NCBI GenBank assembly: GCA_003223065.1
Contig: QHXU01000261.1
Coordinates: 1-5,221, forward strand
Length of the DNA: 5,221 bases
Source of the DNA: Acidobacteriota bacterium
Lineage (GTDB): Bacteria > Acidobacteriota > Terriglobia > Bryobacterales > Bryobacteraceae
Reading direction: 5' to 3'
The notes beneath the pieces were generated by a model. It had not been told where the DNA came from and ran no database searches. It was given only the letters and a program-made list of their open reading frames with translations. The position numbers and the translations under genes were made by a program. Below, piece by piece: positions 5,037 through 5,221 of this stretch (position 1 is the first letter of the stretch; each line of letters starts with the position of its first letter).

Positions 5037-5221
5037 ATGAAGAATCAGAATCTTAAAACGCGGATGGGCCGGAGGCGGAACGAAGCCCAATCAGGCTTCG
5101 TTCTGATCGTCACCTCTTTAGCAATTGTCATGATGCTCGGATTTCTGGGGCTTGCCGTCGACGTCGGCTTCATGCAGTTCCAGAAGAGGCGGATTCAATC
5201 GGCCGCCGATAGCGCCGCTCA
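5037..5221 (+). CDS. TadG-like Flp pilus assembly protein, N-terminal part (runs off right edge)
   Basis: The ATG at 5037 opens a frame that continues off the window; 61 complete codons are visible. A basic N-terminus (KTRMGRRRNEAQSG, residues 7-20) is followed by a single membrane span at about 21-43 with LAVDVGFMQFQKRRIQSAAD (38-57) after it. This layout (positive N-tail, one helix ending in AVDVG, then RRxQxAADSAA) is characteristic of the TadE/TadG-like N-terminal domain found at the start of Tad and TadG proteins, which are anchored in the inner membrane and face the periplasm. Such proteins support Tad/Flp pilus assembly; many acidobacterial copies have large uncharacterised C-terminal parts, and that part lies outside the window. 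A good ribosome binding site supports the start. Further tad genes to the right are expected but not seen. Confidence 0.85.
   Translation, partial: MKNQNLKTRMGRRRNEAQSGFVLIVTSLAIVMMLGFLGLAVDVGFMQFQKRRIQSAADSAA

Noticed and set aside
1..5221. Mobile element, CRISPR array, tRNA/rRNA, toxin-antitoxin or phage genes
   Set aside because: I looked for transposase-like frames, regularly spaced repeats and RNA gene motifs and saw none; gene content looks like ordinary chromosome.

Overview
The window looks chromosomal, moderately GC-rich, and most like an acidobacterium of the Solibacter/Bryobacter group (Bryobacterales). The strongest pointer is the gene ending at 4851, which carries the hallmarks of the TIGR03437 domain, a family expanded in Solibacter-type genomes. 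The PadR-plus-ABC cassette, the DUF1572 protein and a TadG-like protein all fit this. The assignment rests on family recognition from the translations, not on a search.

Left block, minus strand (1-1958): a tight four-gene operon read from right to left. It encodes a short PadR-type repressor (1918-1562), a small membrane protein (1565-1071), an ABC ATPase (1092-328) and an ABC-2-like permease that runs off the left edge (324-1). The junctions are a 4-nt ATGA overlap, a 22-nt overlap and a 3-nt gap, so translational coupling is likely. Upstream of padR is a near-consensus promoter (TTGACA, 17 bp, TATAAC). Its -10 lies inside an imperfect inverted repeat, and it would start transcription only about 3-7 nt before the padR ATG. 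The simplest reading is an autoregulated exporter cassette with a nearly leaderless first gene. The substrate cannot be read from the sequence.

Middle block, plus strand (2114-4851): a small PilZ-like protein lacking the canonical c-di-GMP motifs (2114-2488); a DinB-like DUF1572 protein with a His triad (2603-3151); after 15 nt, an unrecognised protein with a signal peptide (GTG start at 3167); and a secreted TIGR03437 protein (stop at 4851). The last three are close enough to be co-transcribed. Several starts here are GTG with weak or absent Shine-Dalgarno sites, so the N-termini of the PilZ-like and TIGR03437 proteins are uncertain.

Right edge (4852-5221): a 185-bp intergenic region with two perfect small inverted repeats, followed by the N-terminal 61 codons of a TadG-like Flp pilus assembly protein with a strong ribosome binding site. 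This is probably the beginning of a Tad-related locus.

I see no tRNA, rRNA, CRISPR array, insertion sequence or clear rho-independent terminator. No stretch longer than 300 bases lacks a gene. I do not see a clearly new biological system. The best candidates for follow-up are the padR promoter/operator/leaderless arrangement and the secreted 288-residue protein next to the TIGR03437 gene.
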